A stretch of 64,000 bases of DNA from Bacteroidota bacterium. GTDB lineage: Bacteria; Bacteroidota; Bacteroidia; Cytophagales; Cyclobacteriaceae. The notes under the pieces are model-generated. The model was not told the origin of the DNA. It worked only from the letters and a program-made list of their open reading frames with translations, and made no database searches. Positions 27,588-36,054 of the stretch are shown in pieces (the stretch's first letter is position 1; each line of letters starts with the position of its first letter). The translations under genes and the position numbers were made by a program. The stretch is taken from the NCBI GenBank assembly GCA_947470895.1, contig CANIVF010000019.1, forward strand, positions 1 to 64,000. The letters are read 5' to 3'.

Positions 27588-28121
27588 TTAATTGCCGAAC
27601 AGCGCTTTAGAGCTAATGTTCTGTCGCTCTGGTTCAGTAATCTATAATACCTGTTTGCGCTTATGACCAAATGCAGAAGAAAAATTTTCTGCTGCATTGT
27701 TATAGGAAGTGACAGCCGAATTATTCACTCCTATTACAGCTGAAATTTGTTCTTCCGGTTCGTTGCAACATCAGAAAGTGATCGTTGGCTTTTTAATCAG
27801 GATAGTTTTCCACCGCTACCATCACGTTGCGCATCATGCCGGAAAGTTAATTTTCAACATCAACCTTTTCCTCTGACGATAAATTGCCCGATACGGCTCT
27901 GGTGCGCATGGATGTAATTTGAGAAAGGTTTTCTTTTTCATGCTTCATGTAAGACTTGACAGTCTCCACCATGTTGAGGATAAGATCATGTTTTTTTTGA
28001 GCATCGCATCAATACTTCCAAAAGCTGATTCTACCATATTGCGTGAGCCCATCAGATTGTTGTAAGTAAGAATGGCAAAAAGGCAAATGATAACAAATGG
28101 GGCGAGAATTAGAAGAAACAT
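27588..28121 (-). pseudogene. lemA: lemA pseudogene
   Basis: From ATG 28121 the product has the LemA leader helix (FLLILAPFVIICLFAIL), YNNLMGSRNMVESAFGSIDAML, then a frameshift at an eight-T run (27991-27998). The next frame has NMVETVKSYMKHEKENLSQI. TAA at 27847-27849 replaces the Gln of 'ENQLSG', and TAA at 27793-27795 replaces the Leu of 'YPDLKA'. A further shift leads to EEQISAVIGVNNSAVTSYNN and a KRKQVL segment with another stop. LemA is a membrane-anchored helical protein of uncertain role. Four or more lesions show the gene is dead. Confidence 0.82.
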
Positions 28122-28256
28122 ACCTTATGGGGTTGATCCATTTTTAAAGATAAGGAACCGTCTGTTAAATGAAATAAGCCAGAGAGGTGATGGATGGGGT
28201 ATGATGGAAAAACTCCAGGATTTTAGTGCTATACTTGCAATCTAAATTCTTGGATC

Positions 28257-28514
28257 ATGGAAAACTTTAACAAAAACTGGCTCTTCATTCTTCTTGTTGC
28301 TGTGATATTCGGTACGCTTGGATTTTTGGTGGGCAGAACCACGGGTAACCGCGGAGAAAATCCGGTGATGATGATGAAAATGAATGACGAGGATTTCGAT
28401 AAAGTTAATATTGAAGTTGAAGTAGATGATGAAACAACCGAGAAAACGGATACCATCATGAAGGATGGTAAACAAATCATCATCAAAGAAGTAAAGAAGA
28501 TTAAGAAGAATTAA
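28257..28514 (+). CDS. Small single-helix membrane protein with charged tail
   Basis: This 85-residue protein has one membrane helix (residues about 8-26, ending FLVGRTTGN), an acidic segment (NDEDFDKVNIEVEVDDE), and a basic end (KEVKKIKKN). This bipolar charge layout is striking for so small a protein. The ATG at 28257 is the only good start. No family is recognised; an envelope or stress-related role is only a guess. It stands alone between the lemA relic and the phosphodiesterase gene. Confidence 0.6.
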   Translation: MENFNKNWLFILLVAVIFGTLGFLVGRTTGNRGENPVMMMKMNDEDFDKVNIEVEVDDETTEKTDTIMKDGKQIIIKEVKKIKKN

Positions 28515-28554
28515 GATATTCTTAGTTGGCTGGCTTTAGGGAAGCAAGCAAAGC

Positions 28555-29340
28555 TCATAAGCCTCGCTTGGTCAAAAACAAATGCAACGCCTCCAGCCGA
28601 TCGGTGTTAATTAAATCAACACCTGCATCTAACAATGCAGACCAGGCAAGTTCATTGTCGGGTATCGCCCATAAGCGTAGCTTTTTCCCTTCGGCATGCA
28701 CGCGTTGTGCCAGCTCGCGTATGCGTTCAAGATCATCTGCCTCGGGTTCGGTTCTGCCCTTCCATAACGACCAGTTTGAATAATGATCGCTGATCACAGG
28801 CATAAGATCTGAAGAGATTCCTTTATTCAAATCATTCGGTCGGCCATCCAAGGCAATGCCCTGATATCCTTCGCGGATCATCGTTTCTACAGAACGATTG
28901 CCCGAAATAAAAATCTTTACAGGACAGTGTGAAGCTGTGCAGCGAAAACTCTCATAACGAGCCAACTCTTTTTGAATGGCCCTGTAAGTACTTTCTGCTT
29001 CGGTTTTACAATCGATCATCAGATAGAAAGTGCCTGAGTAATTGGGATATATCGAATCACCATAACGAGTTAACAAACTATCAAGCGGGGAGAGATAGAG
29101 TTGTTGAAGCGTAGGGGTATCATGCTTTGGGCGATTGTGCGATACCAACAATCTTCCATCGGTTAGATGAACATCGGCTTCCACCGAAACGAAGCCATTA
29201 AGAAGTGCATTCCACAAAGGCAGCGCATGCTCATAGTCATTGTGAGAATGCGCCTGTGCATGTGGGAAGTTGCCTTGCGAAAAGCAATGACTGGTAACTA
29301 CCCATAGCAAGATGATCCTGACCATGAAATACTTTTTCAA
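28555..29340 (-). CDS. GDPD/PI-PLC-like phosphodiesterase, exported
   Basis: This 261-residue protein has a signal peptide (to HCFSQ) and the PLC-like barrel: AHSHNDYEHALPL with the first catalytic His, SVEADVHLTDGRLLVSHN with Glu-x-Asp metal ligands and the second His, YLMIDCKTE, and RLWAIPDNELAW. A final GVDLINTDRLEAL strand closes the barrel. Bacteroidota members are annotated as glycerophosphodiester phosphodiesterases; the real substrate may be another phosphodiester or a polyphosphoinositide-like compound. All key residues are present. Confidence 0.82.
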   Translation of the reverse strand: MKKYFMVRIILLWVVTSHCFSQGNFPHAQAHSHNDYEHALPLWNALLNGFVSVEADVHLTDGRLLVSHNRPKHDTPTLQQLYLSPLDSLLTRYGDSIYPNYSGTFYLMIDCKTEAESTYRAIQKELARYESFRCTASHCPVKIFISGNRSVETMIREGYQGIALDGRPNDLNKGISSDLMPVISDHYSNWSLWKGRTEPEADDLERIRELAQRVHAEGKKLRLWAIPDNELAWSALLDAGVDLINTDRLEALHLFLTKRGL

Positions 29341-29381
29341 CTTACCTCAAGAATAGGTTAACCATGATCTTCGGATTATAC

Positions 29382-29855
29382 CTATCCCAGTTTTTTTTGG
29401 ATAAAATCGGTAAAACGATACTGGCGGATGGCGTTTTCTGATAAATACTTTGCACCCTTGATCACCCCAATACATTGATCAGTACCGCAATGACATTTAA
29501 AAGATTGGTCCATATCCCATTCAGCTGAAGGATAAAAGAAGTTAAACTCTTCTCCTTTGGCTATCTCTTTTATAGCCACCAACTCCATGCGGGTGGTATC
29601 AAAGAAACAATTAGGATCACAGCTGTGATTGATGCACTCCAAACATTCCGGAAAAAGCTCGATGTGCACGTGATCACTGATCTGCACCGTTAAGTACGTG
29701 GGTGTCGATTGAACGGTTTTCGCCAGAAACGTGATGATCTCTTCCTTCTTATGAAATGCTTTCTTTGAAAAAAGAGAGCGATGGCTGGTGATTGGATCTA
29801 TTCGGATTTCAGCAACTTCGGTTAAATCCAAATCGACTAGGTCAATAAAACTCAT
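29382..29855 (-). CDS. Small SET-domain protein (lysine methyltransferase-like)
   Basis: This 157-residue protein is nearly only a SET domain with post-SET: INHSCDPNC at residues 75-83 (S-adenosylmethionine pocket), a GEEFNFFY segment with Tyr108, and a zinc-type CHCGTDQC cluster (Cys121, 123, 128). No signal peptide is present. SET enzymes methylate lysines; bacterial examples are sporadic. The target is unknown. It is divergent from the DUF3592-type gene across about 290 bp in which nothing else was seen. Confidence 0.82.
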   Translation of the reverse strand: MSFIDLVDLDLTEVAEIRIDPITSHRSLFSKKAFHKKEEIITFLAKTVQSTPTYLTVQISDHVHIELFPECLECINHSCDPNCFFDTTRMELVAIKEIAKGEEFNFFYPSAEWDMDQSFKCHCGTDQCIGVIKGAKYLSENAIRQYRFTDFIQKKLG

Positions 29856-30147
29856 GATGTAGAGGTTAGTGGTGTTTGTTAATTAAAGAGTTAAAAAAGT
29901 ATAAGAATAAAGATATTCACAAATTATGTATGGAATAAAACATTTGGTGTCTTTTAATCATAATATGTTTAATGGTATCGTTTCCGAACAATAAGCAACA
30001 CGTTCACACCAAAATTGGTGAGTACTGTTGCTGAATATCATTTCAAGGAACAATTCGCTAGTCGAATACAACATCATTGGTTTTTATTATTTATTTTCAT
30101 TTTCCTATCTTCAAGGGCGCATAAATAGAAAAAATCTTTCCTTGGTT

Positions 30148-30798
30148 ATGATGATTACACCCGAACAAAAAGAGCAGGCTATTGAGCTTATTGAAATGGG
30201 CGAAACGCTTGATGCCGTTCGATATATTAAAGAAACGCTAAACATCACGGTAGAAGAGGCATTATTATTAACAGAAAAACTGAAAGAAGAAATTGATGGT
30301 CGTTCTTCGAATGATGAATTTATACACATGGTGGAGGAGGCGCGGAAAAAACCAGATGTCGATGTAGGTCGTATCGTGGGTGCCCTCTTTATGAGTCTGG
30401 GGGTAATTATGATTGCTGTGGTGGCCTATCTTGTTGTTTCAAACTATCAATTCTCACAACGAGCACTAGCGGTAAAAGGTAAAGTGATTGACTACGACAC
30501 CTACCAAAGTAGAAATGACAATGGTGCATCAACAACCATGTATACACCAACATTCCAATACACGTTTAAAGGCAAGACATACACCTATAAAAGCACCACC
30601 AGCACATCCAGCCATGATTATGAAATAGATGAAATCGTTGATGTTCTTTTCGATCCAGATGAACCACAGGAAATTCTGATCGATACCTTTTGGGAAAAAT
30701 GGTTTCTCCCTGTTCTGTTGGGTTTTATGGGATCGATGTTTTCAGGTATGGGATTTATGGCTTACCGACTTTTGGGAAATAAATCGCCTCAACACTAA
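30148..30798 (+). CDS. DUF3592-type membrane protein with N-terminal helical domain
   Basis: The ATG at 30148 is preferred; the frame is open to 30028 but the extra residues are not conserved-looking. The 216-residue product has an N-terminal EQAIELIEMGETLDAVRYI helical domain (ribosomal-protein-L7/L12-like in pattern), a first membrane helix (about 90-110), a beta segment with YTPTFQYTFKGKTYTY and VDVLFDPDEPQEILID, and a second helix. The middle part is DUF3592. Function is unknown; the 6527 gene is a distant relative. Confidence 0.65.
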   Translation: MMITPEQKEQAIELIEMGETLDAVRYIKETLNITVEEALLLTEKLKEEIDGRSSNDEFIHMVEEARKKPDVDVGRIVGALFMSLGVIMIAVVAYLVVSNYQFSQRALAVKGKVIDYDTYQSRNDNGASTTMYTPTFQYTFKGKTYTYKSTTSTSSHDYEIDEIVDVLFDPDEPQEILIDTFWEKWFLPVLLGFMGSMFSGMGFMAYRLLGNKSPQH

Positions 30799-30809
30799 CC
30801 CTTCAAATA

Positions 30810-31520
30810 TTAGCCAGACAGCCGACCACGATCTGAAGGCTCTCTTATTAAAATGCTTTCCTCAAAATATTTCCAGGCTACGAGTTCGGGATCAAAGTAT
30901 TGTGCTGCTGCCTTTCCCAGAAAGAGTTTATAATTCATTTTACTCACACCTTCCACCACATACCCGGGATAGTAAAATGAATAATGATTTGATTTCAGAT
31001 ATTCGATGGTGAGCAGAATGAGGTATTTGCCAGGGCTGAAGCGACTATAATCCGGATCGAAGAAATGAAGGATGGATGCAGCCGCTTGATCACCTACATC
31101 AAAATAGCCAGCCGCAATCAGTTTATCACCATCAAAAACAGAAATGCATTTGGTGTTATAAATACTTTTTACAGGATATTCGTCTCCAAATAGACATTCC
31201 TGAATACTCCAGGCCCCGTCAAAATCTATGAATGCTCGATATTGCTTATGAAGATTAACATGATCATCGCGCAGGGCACTAAAATCTTCGATAGTATGAC
31301 GAAAGTGTTTTGTGCGCGTGCTGATTTTTCGGTGCGAGTCGTGTTTTCTGATTTCATGAACCGCATACCTCAGCCAATGCACACGATAAATATCGTCCAG
31401 CCCAACATGTGAACTGGTAAAAATGCTTTGATGCATACGAAACCAGCCGAGAGCCAACAGCTCATCCAAAACAGAGCCGCTGATCTCCTCAGGGTTAAAA
31501 CAATAGTGATATGGTTTCAT
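30810..31520 (-). CDS. Arginyltransferase (ATE/Bpt)-like protein
   Basis: This 236-residue protein carries the C-terminal aminoacyl-transferase pattern: LALGWFRMHQSIFTSSH, LIAAGYFDVGDQAAASILHFFDPDYSRFSPGKY and YYPGYVVEG. Bpt and eukaryotic ATE1 transfer Leu or Arg from tRNA to protein N-termini to mark them for degradation. The N-terminal Cys pair typical of ATE1 is not seen, so the N-domain is reduced. Target and tRNA specificity are unknown. It is convergent with the DUF3592-type gene, 11 bp apart. Confidence 0.72.
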   Translation of the reverse strand: MKPYHYCFNPEEISGSVLDELLALGWFRMHQSIFTSSHVGLDDIYRVHWLRYAVHEIRKHDSHRKISTRTKHFRHTIEDFSALRDDHVNLHKQYRAFIDFDGAWSIQECLFGDEYPVKSIYNTKCISVFDGDKLIAAGYFDVGDQAAASILHFFDPDYSRFSPGKYLILLTIEYLKSNHYSFYYPGYVVEGVSKMNYKLFLGKAAAQYFDPELVAWKYFEESILIREPSDRGRLSG

Positions 31521-31653
31521 GGGTTAATAAGAAATTCCAAGTTACAAATTTGAATTTATCCCTAGCCGATCTTCAGAGTGAAGAAGCGAATGTTGGGTGT
31601 TCGGTCAGGGGCATCACAAACCTGTGAATCTTTTTTAGTTGTATTTTTACCGC

Positions 31654-32439
31654 ATGTCTGCTCTCTCGATTCGAACCGTAAATGTTACGCGCTATGTTAA
31701 TCCTTTGCGGGAAGGGGGTTCCCTGCCAGCCATTGTGGAGGCCGATGATCAATTTTTATACGTACTTAAGTTTCGTGGAGCCGGGCAGGGACGCAAAGCA
31801 TTAATTGCCGAATTGTTGGGAGGAGAAATAGCCCGAGCTCTTGGGTTCAAAGTACCAGAAATTGTATTTGCCCAATTAGATGTTGCCTTTGGTCGCATCG
31901 AAGGCGATGAAGAAATACAAGATTTATTAAAGGCAAGCGTTGGTCTCAATCTCGGCTTGCATTACCTCTCCGGCTCCATCACATTTGATCCGCTTGCGAT
32001 TAAAGTTGATGCCCCCTTAGCGTCAAAAATTGTTTGGCTCGATGCGTTTTTATTAAACATGGATCGCACCGCACGCAATACCAACATGCTATGGTGGCAC
32101 AAAGAATTATGGCTGATTGACCACGGAGCGGCTTTGTACTTTCATCACTCATGGCAAGATTGGCAGCAACCTCAAAAACCATTTGCCAAAATAAAAGATC
32201 ATGTGCTGCTGCCACTGGCGAGCGAACTGGAAACTACCAATACAGCTTTTACGGCAATGCTCACCCAGGAAAAGATCAAGGCAATTATTTCACTCATCCC
32301 TGATGAGTGGTTGATGGAAGAATCGTTTCCTACTGTGGAGGATCATCGTAATGCCTATGAACAGTTTTTAGAAACGCGAATTGCTAACTCAGATTTTTTT
32401 GTAAACGAAGCACGCCATGCAAGAGAATCACTTATTTGA
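31654..32439 (+). CDS. HipA-like kinase domain protein
   Basis: The ATG at 31654 is chosen over a TTG at 31639, giving 261 residues. Kinase motifs read LYVLKFRGAGQGRKAL for the nucleotide loop, NMDRTARNTN at 135-144 for the catalytic loop (Asp137, Asn142), and LIDHGAAL with Asp156 for metal binding. HipA proteins phosphorylate tRNA-charging enzymes or other targets. This short 'HipA-like' form lacks the usual N-terminal HipA_N domain. Its 3' end overlaps the DUF3037 gene by 23 bp in another frame, so they are translated together. Confidence 0.82.
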   Translation: MSALSIRTVNVTRYVNPLREGGSLPAIVEADDQFLYVLKFRGAGQGRKALIAELLGGEIARALGFKVPEIVFAQLDVAFGRIEGDEEIQDLLKASVGLNLGLHYLSGSITFDPLAIKVDAPLASKIVWLDAFLLNMDRTARNTNMLWWHKELWLIDHGAALYFHHSWQDWQQPQKPFAKIKDHVLLPLASELETTNTAFTAMLTQEKIKAIISLIPDEWLMEESFPTVEDHRNAYEQFLETRIANSDFFVNEARHARESLI

Positions 32440-32812
32440 ATATGCCGCGATTCGCGTGGTGCCCAAGGTGGAGCGCGAGGAATTTATTAACGTGGGCGTG
32501 ATCTTGCTATGCAGCAAACAAAAGTTTTTACAAGCACACATCCAATTGAACCAAGCACGCCTGGCAGCCTTATGCCCATACATTGACCGGACTGAATTAC
32601 AAGAACACATTCATTCATTCGAACGGATTTGTGCAGGTGGCCCCGATAGCGGCCCGATCGGGCAGTTGCCATTGGCCGAACGATTTCGTTGGCTTACTGC
32701 AGCCCGAAGCACGACGGTGCAAACATCTCATGTGCATCCTGGTTTGTGTAGCGATCCACAAAAAATGTTGAAACATCTTATGGAGCAATTAGTAGCGCTA
32801 CCAAATTCCTGA
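32417..32812 (+). CDS. DUF3037 protein paired with the HipA-like kinase
   Basis: This 131-residue protein begins YAAIRVVPKVEREEFINVGVILLC, the DUF3037 signature, and is predicted cytoplasmic. It starts inside the kinase gene at ATG 32417. DUF3037 genes regularly accompany HipA-like kinase genes, so a joint function is likely; antitoxin-like control of the kinase is possible but not demonstrated here. Length is typical of the family and no lesion is visible. Confidence 0.8.
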   Translation: MQENHLFEYAAIRVVPKVEREEFINVGVILLCSKQKFLQAHIQLNQARLAALCPYIDRTELQEHIHSFERICAGGPDSGPIGQLPLAERFRWLTAARSTTVQTSHVHPGLCSDPQKMLKHLMEQLVALPNS

Positions 32813-32849
32813 TCTGTTAACTTTAAAACTCACCGTAATCATTCTCTCT

Positions 32850-33773
32850 ATGCAAAGACGTCAATTGATAAAAACTTTAGGAGTAGCCTCTGCTGCCATG
32901 ATAATGCCACCCCTTGCACACGCACAACCAAAAAAAGTCCAAAGCACTTTTAAGTTCTGCTTAAATACGAGCACCATCATGGGGCAAAAACCAGGACTAA
33001 AGAATTCGATTGATATTGCAGCGCGGGCAGGTTATGATAGTCTTGAATTGTGGGTGATGGATGTGAAAGCATATAAAGATGGAGGCAACTCTATGGCTGC
33101 TCTAAAAAAGTTTATTGATGACAGCAAGTTAACAGTTGAAGATGCCATCGGCTTTGCTTCCTGGATGGTGGATAATGACCAGCAACGAAAAGCAGGTTTC
33201 AATCAAATGAAGGAAGAGATGGAATTAATGGCCGAGCTCGGATGCAAGCGAATTGCAGCTCCATCTTCAGGAGTTAATGCCGAAAGCCCGCTTGACTTAT
33301 TTAAAGTAGGTGAGCGCTACAAAAAGCTATTAGAATTAGGAAGAAAAACGGGCGTCATGCCACAACTGGAATTCTGGGGAGCATCACCAGTCTTTTATCA
33401 TTTCGGGCAAGCGTTGATGGCCGCTACGGCAGCCAACGATGCCGATGTGAAGATCCTTCCTGATGTGTATCATTTGTTTCGTGGAGGATCAGGATTTGAT
33501 TGTTTGAAAATGGTGAATGGCAATTTGATTGATGTCATTCACATGAATGATTTTCCTTCCTCGAAAGCGCGCGAGCAACAAAACGATAGTGATCGTGTAT
33601 ATCCTGGCGATGGAGCAGCTCCGCTCAAACAAATATTAACCGATCTTTCTGATATGGGTGGCACCAAGGTGTTATCCTTAGAATTATTCAATGCTGATTA
33701 TTGGAAGAACGATGCCTTAACAGTGGCTAAAACTGGTTTGGAAAAAATGAAGAAATCGGTGGCCTCGATTTAA
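32850..33773 (+). CDS. TIM-barrel epimerase/hydroxypyruvate-isomerase-like, exported
   Basis: This 307-residue protein has a twin-arginine leader (QRRQLIK) and cleavage near AHAQP. The xylose-isomerase-like barrel shows FCLNTSTIMG, YDSLELWVMD, MPQLEFWGA (metal Glu), ILPDVYH (metal Asp), DVIHMNDFPSSK and KVLSLELFNADYW (final Glu). Close relatives are hydroxypyruvate isomerases and D-psicose-type epimerases. Export suggests a periplasmic 3-keto-sugar epimerase like the 25955 gene. It follows the DUF3037 gene by 37 bp but is functionally distinct. Confidence 0.8.
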   Translation: MQRRQLIKTLGVASAAMIMPPLAHAQPKKVQSTFKFCLNTSTIMGQKPGLKNSIDIAARAGYDSLELWVMDVKAYKDGGNSMAALKKFIDDSKLTVEDAIGFASWMVDNDQQRKAGFNQMKEEMELMAELGCKRIAAPSSGVNAESPLDLFKVGERYKKLLELGRKTGVMPQLEFWGASPVFYHFGQALMAATAANDADVKILPDVYHLFRGGSGFDCLKMVNGNLIDVIHMNDFPSSKAREQQNDSDRVYPGDGAAPLKQILTDLSDMGGTKVLSLELFNADYWKNDALTVAKTGLEKMKKSVASI

Positions 33774-33817
33774 TGGATAGCTTGTTCGTGATGTTATATG
33801 TATGACGAAAAGCAAGA

Positions 33818-34843
33818 TTATCCATTAATCATCGTTGCTATTCGTGATCCAATCAACTCAATGGCTTTTAAGAGTTTTTCATGAGATAGTCCCGCGTTGT
33901 CCATCTGAAAAGTAACTCGCGAAATGCCACCAAGTGCAGTACTGTGACGAACAATTTTCTCCGCTACTTCTTCGGGGCTACCAACAAGGAAAGCACCTAA
34001 AGGGCCCCGTTGCATTTCAAAGCGTTCTCTTGTTACTGGTGGCCATCCTCGTTCTCTTCCGATGCGAGTAAATGTTTCGGCATAGCCAGGATAATAATCA
34101 GCAACTGCCTCTTGTGTGGTGCTGGCTACATAGCCTAAAGAATGAAGTCCTACTTTCAATTTTTCTGGTGCATGTCCTGCTTCCTTACCGGCTTGCCGAT
34201 AGAGATCGACCAAAGGGCGAAAGCGATGCGTGTCACCACCAATAATCGCCACCATTAACGGTAAGCCAAGAACACCGGCACGAATAAATGATTCCGGTGT
34301 GCCACCAACGCCTAACCAAATAGGCAATAGATTTTGTAATGGTCGTGGATAAATAGCCTGATTTTTTAGTGCAGCCCTGAATTTACCAGCCCAATCCACG
34401 ACTTCATTCTGGCGGATGTTGAGTAAGAGATCCAGTTTTTCAGCAAACAATTCATCATAATCCTTAAGATTAAAACCAAAAAGAGGAAACGATTCAATGA
34501 ATGAGCCTCGGCCCACCACTATTTCTGCACGACCTTGTGACACGAGGTCGAGAGTAGCAAAGTTTTGAAATACACGAACCGGATCGGCTGCACTCAACAC
34601 GGTAACAGCGCTGGTCAGGCGGATGCGTTTGGTGCGAGCAGCGGCAGCAGCAAGTATAATGGTTGGCGCAGAATCCAAAAACTCTTTGCGGTGATGCTCA
34701 CCAATTCCGAATACATCAAGGCCACTGTTATCAGCTTGTTCTATGCGTTCCAGTAATTCTTTCATTACCTGAGCACTGTTGGTCGTTATGGCTTTACCAT
34801 CAATGCCTGTGTTTGATGCAAAACTATCAATTCCAATTTCCAT
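33818..34843 (-). CDS. Luciferase-like (LLM class) flavin-dependent oxidoreductase
   Basis: This 341-residue protein has the bacterial-luciferase TIM barrel: VFGIGEHHRKEFLDSAP, RIRLTSAVTVLSAADPVRVFQ, GRAEIVVGRGSF and PIWLGVGGTPES. Such enzymes bind FMN or F420 and oxidise substrates such as alkanesulfonates or nitrilotriacetate. The GRGSF/ESFPLF segment is typical of the Bacteroidota members. The substrate cannot be assigned. It ends 44 bp from the convergent epimerase gene. Confidence 0.85.
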   Translation of the reverse strand: MEIGIDSFASNTGIDGKAITTNSAQVMKELLERIEQADNSGLDVFGIGEHHRKEFLDSAPTIILAAAAARTKRIRLTSAVTVLSAADPVRVFQNFATLDLVSQGRAEIVVGRGSFIESFPLFGFNLKDYDELFAEKLDLLLNIRQNEVVDWAGKFRAALKNQAIYPRPLQNLLPIWLGVGGTPESFIRAGVLGLPLMVAIIGGDTHRFRPLVDLYRQAGKEAGHAPEKLKVGLHSLGYVASTTQEAVADYYPGYAETFTRIGRERGWPPVTRERFEMQRGPLGAFLVGSPEEVAEKIVRHSTALGGISRVTFQMDNAGLSHEKLLKAIELIGSRIATMING

Positions 34844-34877
34844 CTATACTTTTTTAAAGACGATGCTTATGCTGATC

Positions 34878-36026
34878 CTATTTACTAAATGAATGTTGTT
34901 TTTTGTATGCTCGGGGAAACCACTTCTCGGCATTTTTGTAATAGATCTTATCAATGACTTCACGTGGCAGCTTCAATCCGTTGAACACTCCATCAAATTC
35001 AGTTGACTGCATAGTGGCATCAGTGGTAAAGAATTTCCAATCCTGAAGCCATACATCATGCACCTGTTTTCTGTTGGCCGAAGGATTTTCTGTATCATTG
35101 GATTGTAGGTCTGTAGCGTACAGAAGCCGATCCTGATACTTCATAAAGAAGTCATGGACTTTTTGCCAATCGGCTTTCGACTGATATTGAAGGTGAGAGA
35201 TTCGGGCTGCCATATCTATAGCCATGTTAGGAAACTTATCAAGACGCTTTGCCAGTTCATCCACACTCCACTCCAGGCTACCCAGATGCACGCCAATAAA
35301 TTTCAAATCAGGATGTCTTTCAAGCATGTGATCTCTTGCTTCCACCTGCGCTTCATAGGATGGAAGTTCGGGATGTAGATACATATGGTATTTAGGATTC
35401 TCACTGAAATAATTTTTATCGCCATTGATCGTCATCTTTTCTATAGGCAGCCAGCAGTTCTTTGGTTCACCAAGATGACCCAATACAGGAATATCATTCT
35501 TAATAATAAAATCGATGACAGGATCAAATGCGGGATCATCAATCATAACCAGCTTGTTATTTTTGTCCTTTAGCGTCATTCCAATGACTTTGTAGATCTT
35601 AATGGCAACCGCTCCTTGAGCAAAGGAATTTTTTAAGTAGGCAACCGTCTGTTGTTCCCAATCATGGTCATTAAAATTTCTGATTGAAAACGTAGTTGCA
35701 TAGGCAACGCGCTCAGGAAAAGCTTTCAAGTGCTGCAGCGCAAATTGTTGTTGTTCTTCCATGGGTGGTGGGTCGTTCACATCATCCCAATTGATTGTAA
35801 GCAGCTGAAAATTGTCCTCTTCTGCTTGCTGAAGCAAGTGCGTCTGGTTGGTGTTTATATGAACGTGAACATCTCTTTTGTTGACCGTTTTGAAATCATC
35901 CAGGGTATAATACTGCAGATCTGTATTTCGTTTTTCAGATGGCGATTGTTTCGTTTGTGCGCAACTTGCGAAAAGCAACAAGAGGATAAATGATGCACTG
36001 CTTTTGAATTGCTTAAAATTATTCAT
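34878..36026 (-). CDS. Amidohydrolase-like metal-dependent TIM-barrel lipoprotein
   Basis: This 382-residue protein has a lipoprotein signal with Cys in LLFASCAQ. Amidohydrolase features are RDVHVHIN (metal His pair), the VAIKIYKVIG strand, VLGHLGEPKNCW (His), FIGVHLGSLEW (His), and LLYATDLQ (Asp). These fit the ACMSD/TIM-barrel hydrolase branch. The substrate is unknown. It is in line with the next alpha/beta hydrolase gene upstream (36055-36999), 28 bp apart, and the two probably form an operon. Confidence 0.8.
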   Translation of the reverse strand: MNNFKQFKSSASFILLLLFASCAQTKQSPSEKRNTDLQYYTLDDFKTVNKRDVHVHINTNQTHLLQQAEEDNFQLLTINWDDVNDPPPMEEQQQFALQHLKAFPERVAYATTFSIRNFNDHDWEQQTVAYLKNSFAQGAVAIKIYKVIGMTLKDKNNKLVMIDDPAFDPVIDFIIKNDIPVLGHLGEPKNCWLPIEKMTINGDKNYFSENPKYHMYLHPELPSYEAQVEARDHMLERHPDLKFIGVHLGSLEWSVDELAKRLDKFPNMAIDMAARISHLQYQSKADWQKVHDFFMKYQDRLLYATDLQSNDTENPSANRKQVHDVWLQDWKFFTTDATMQSTEFDGVFNGLKLPREVIDKIYYKNAEKWFPRAYKKQHSFSK

Positions 36027-36054
36027 TGTGTTACTGAGAAGATTCTTTACTCTG

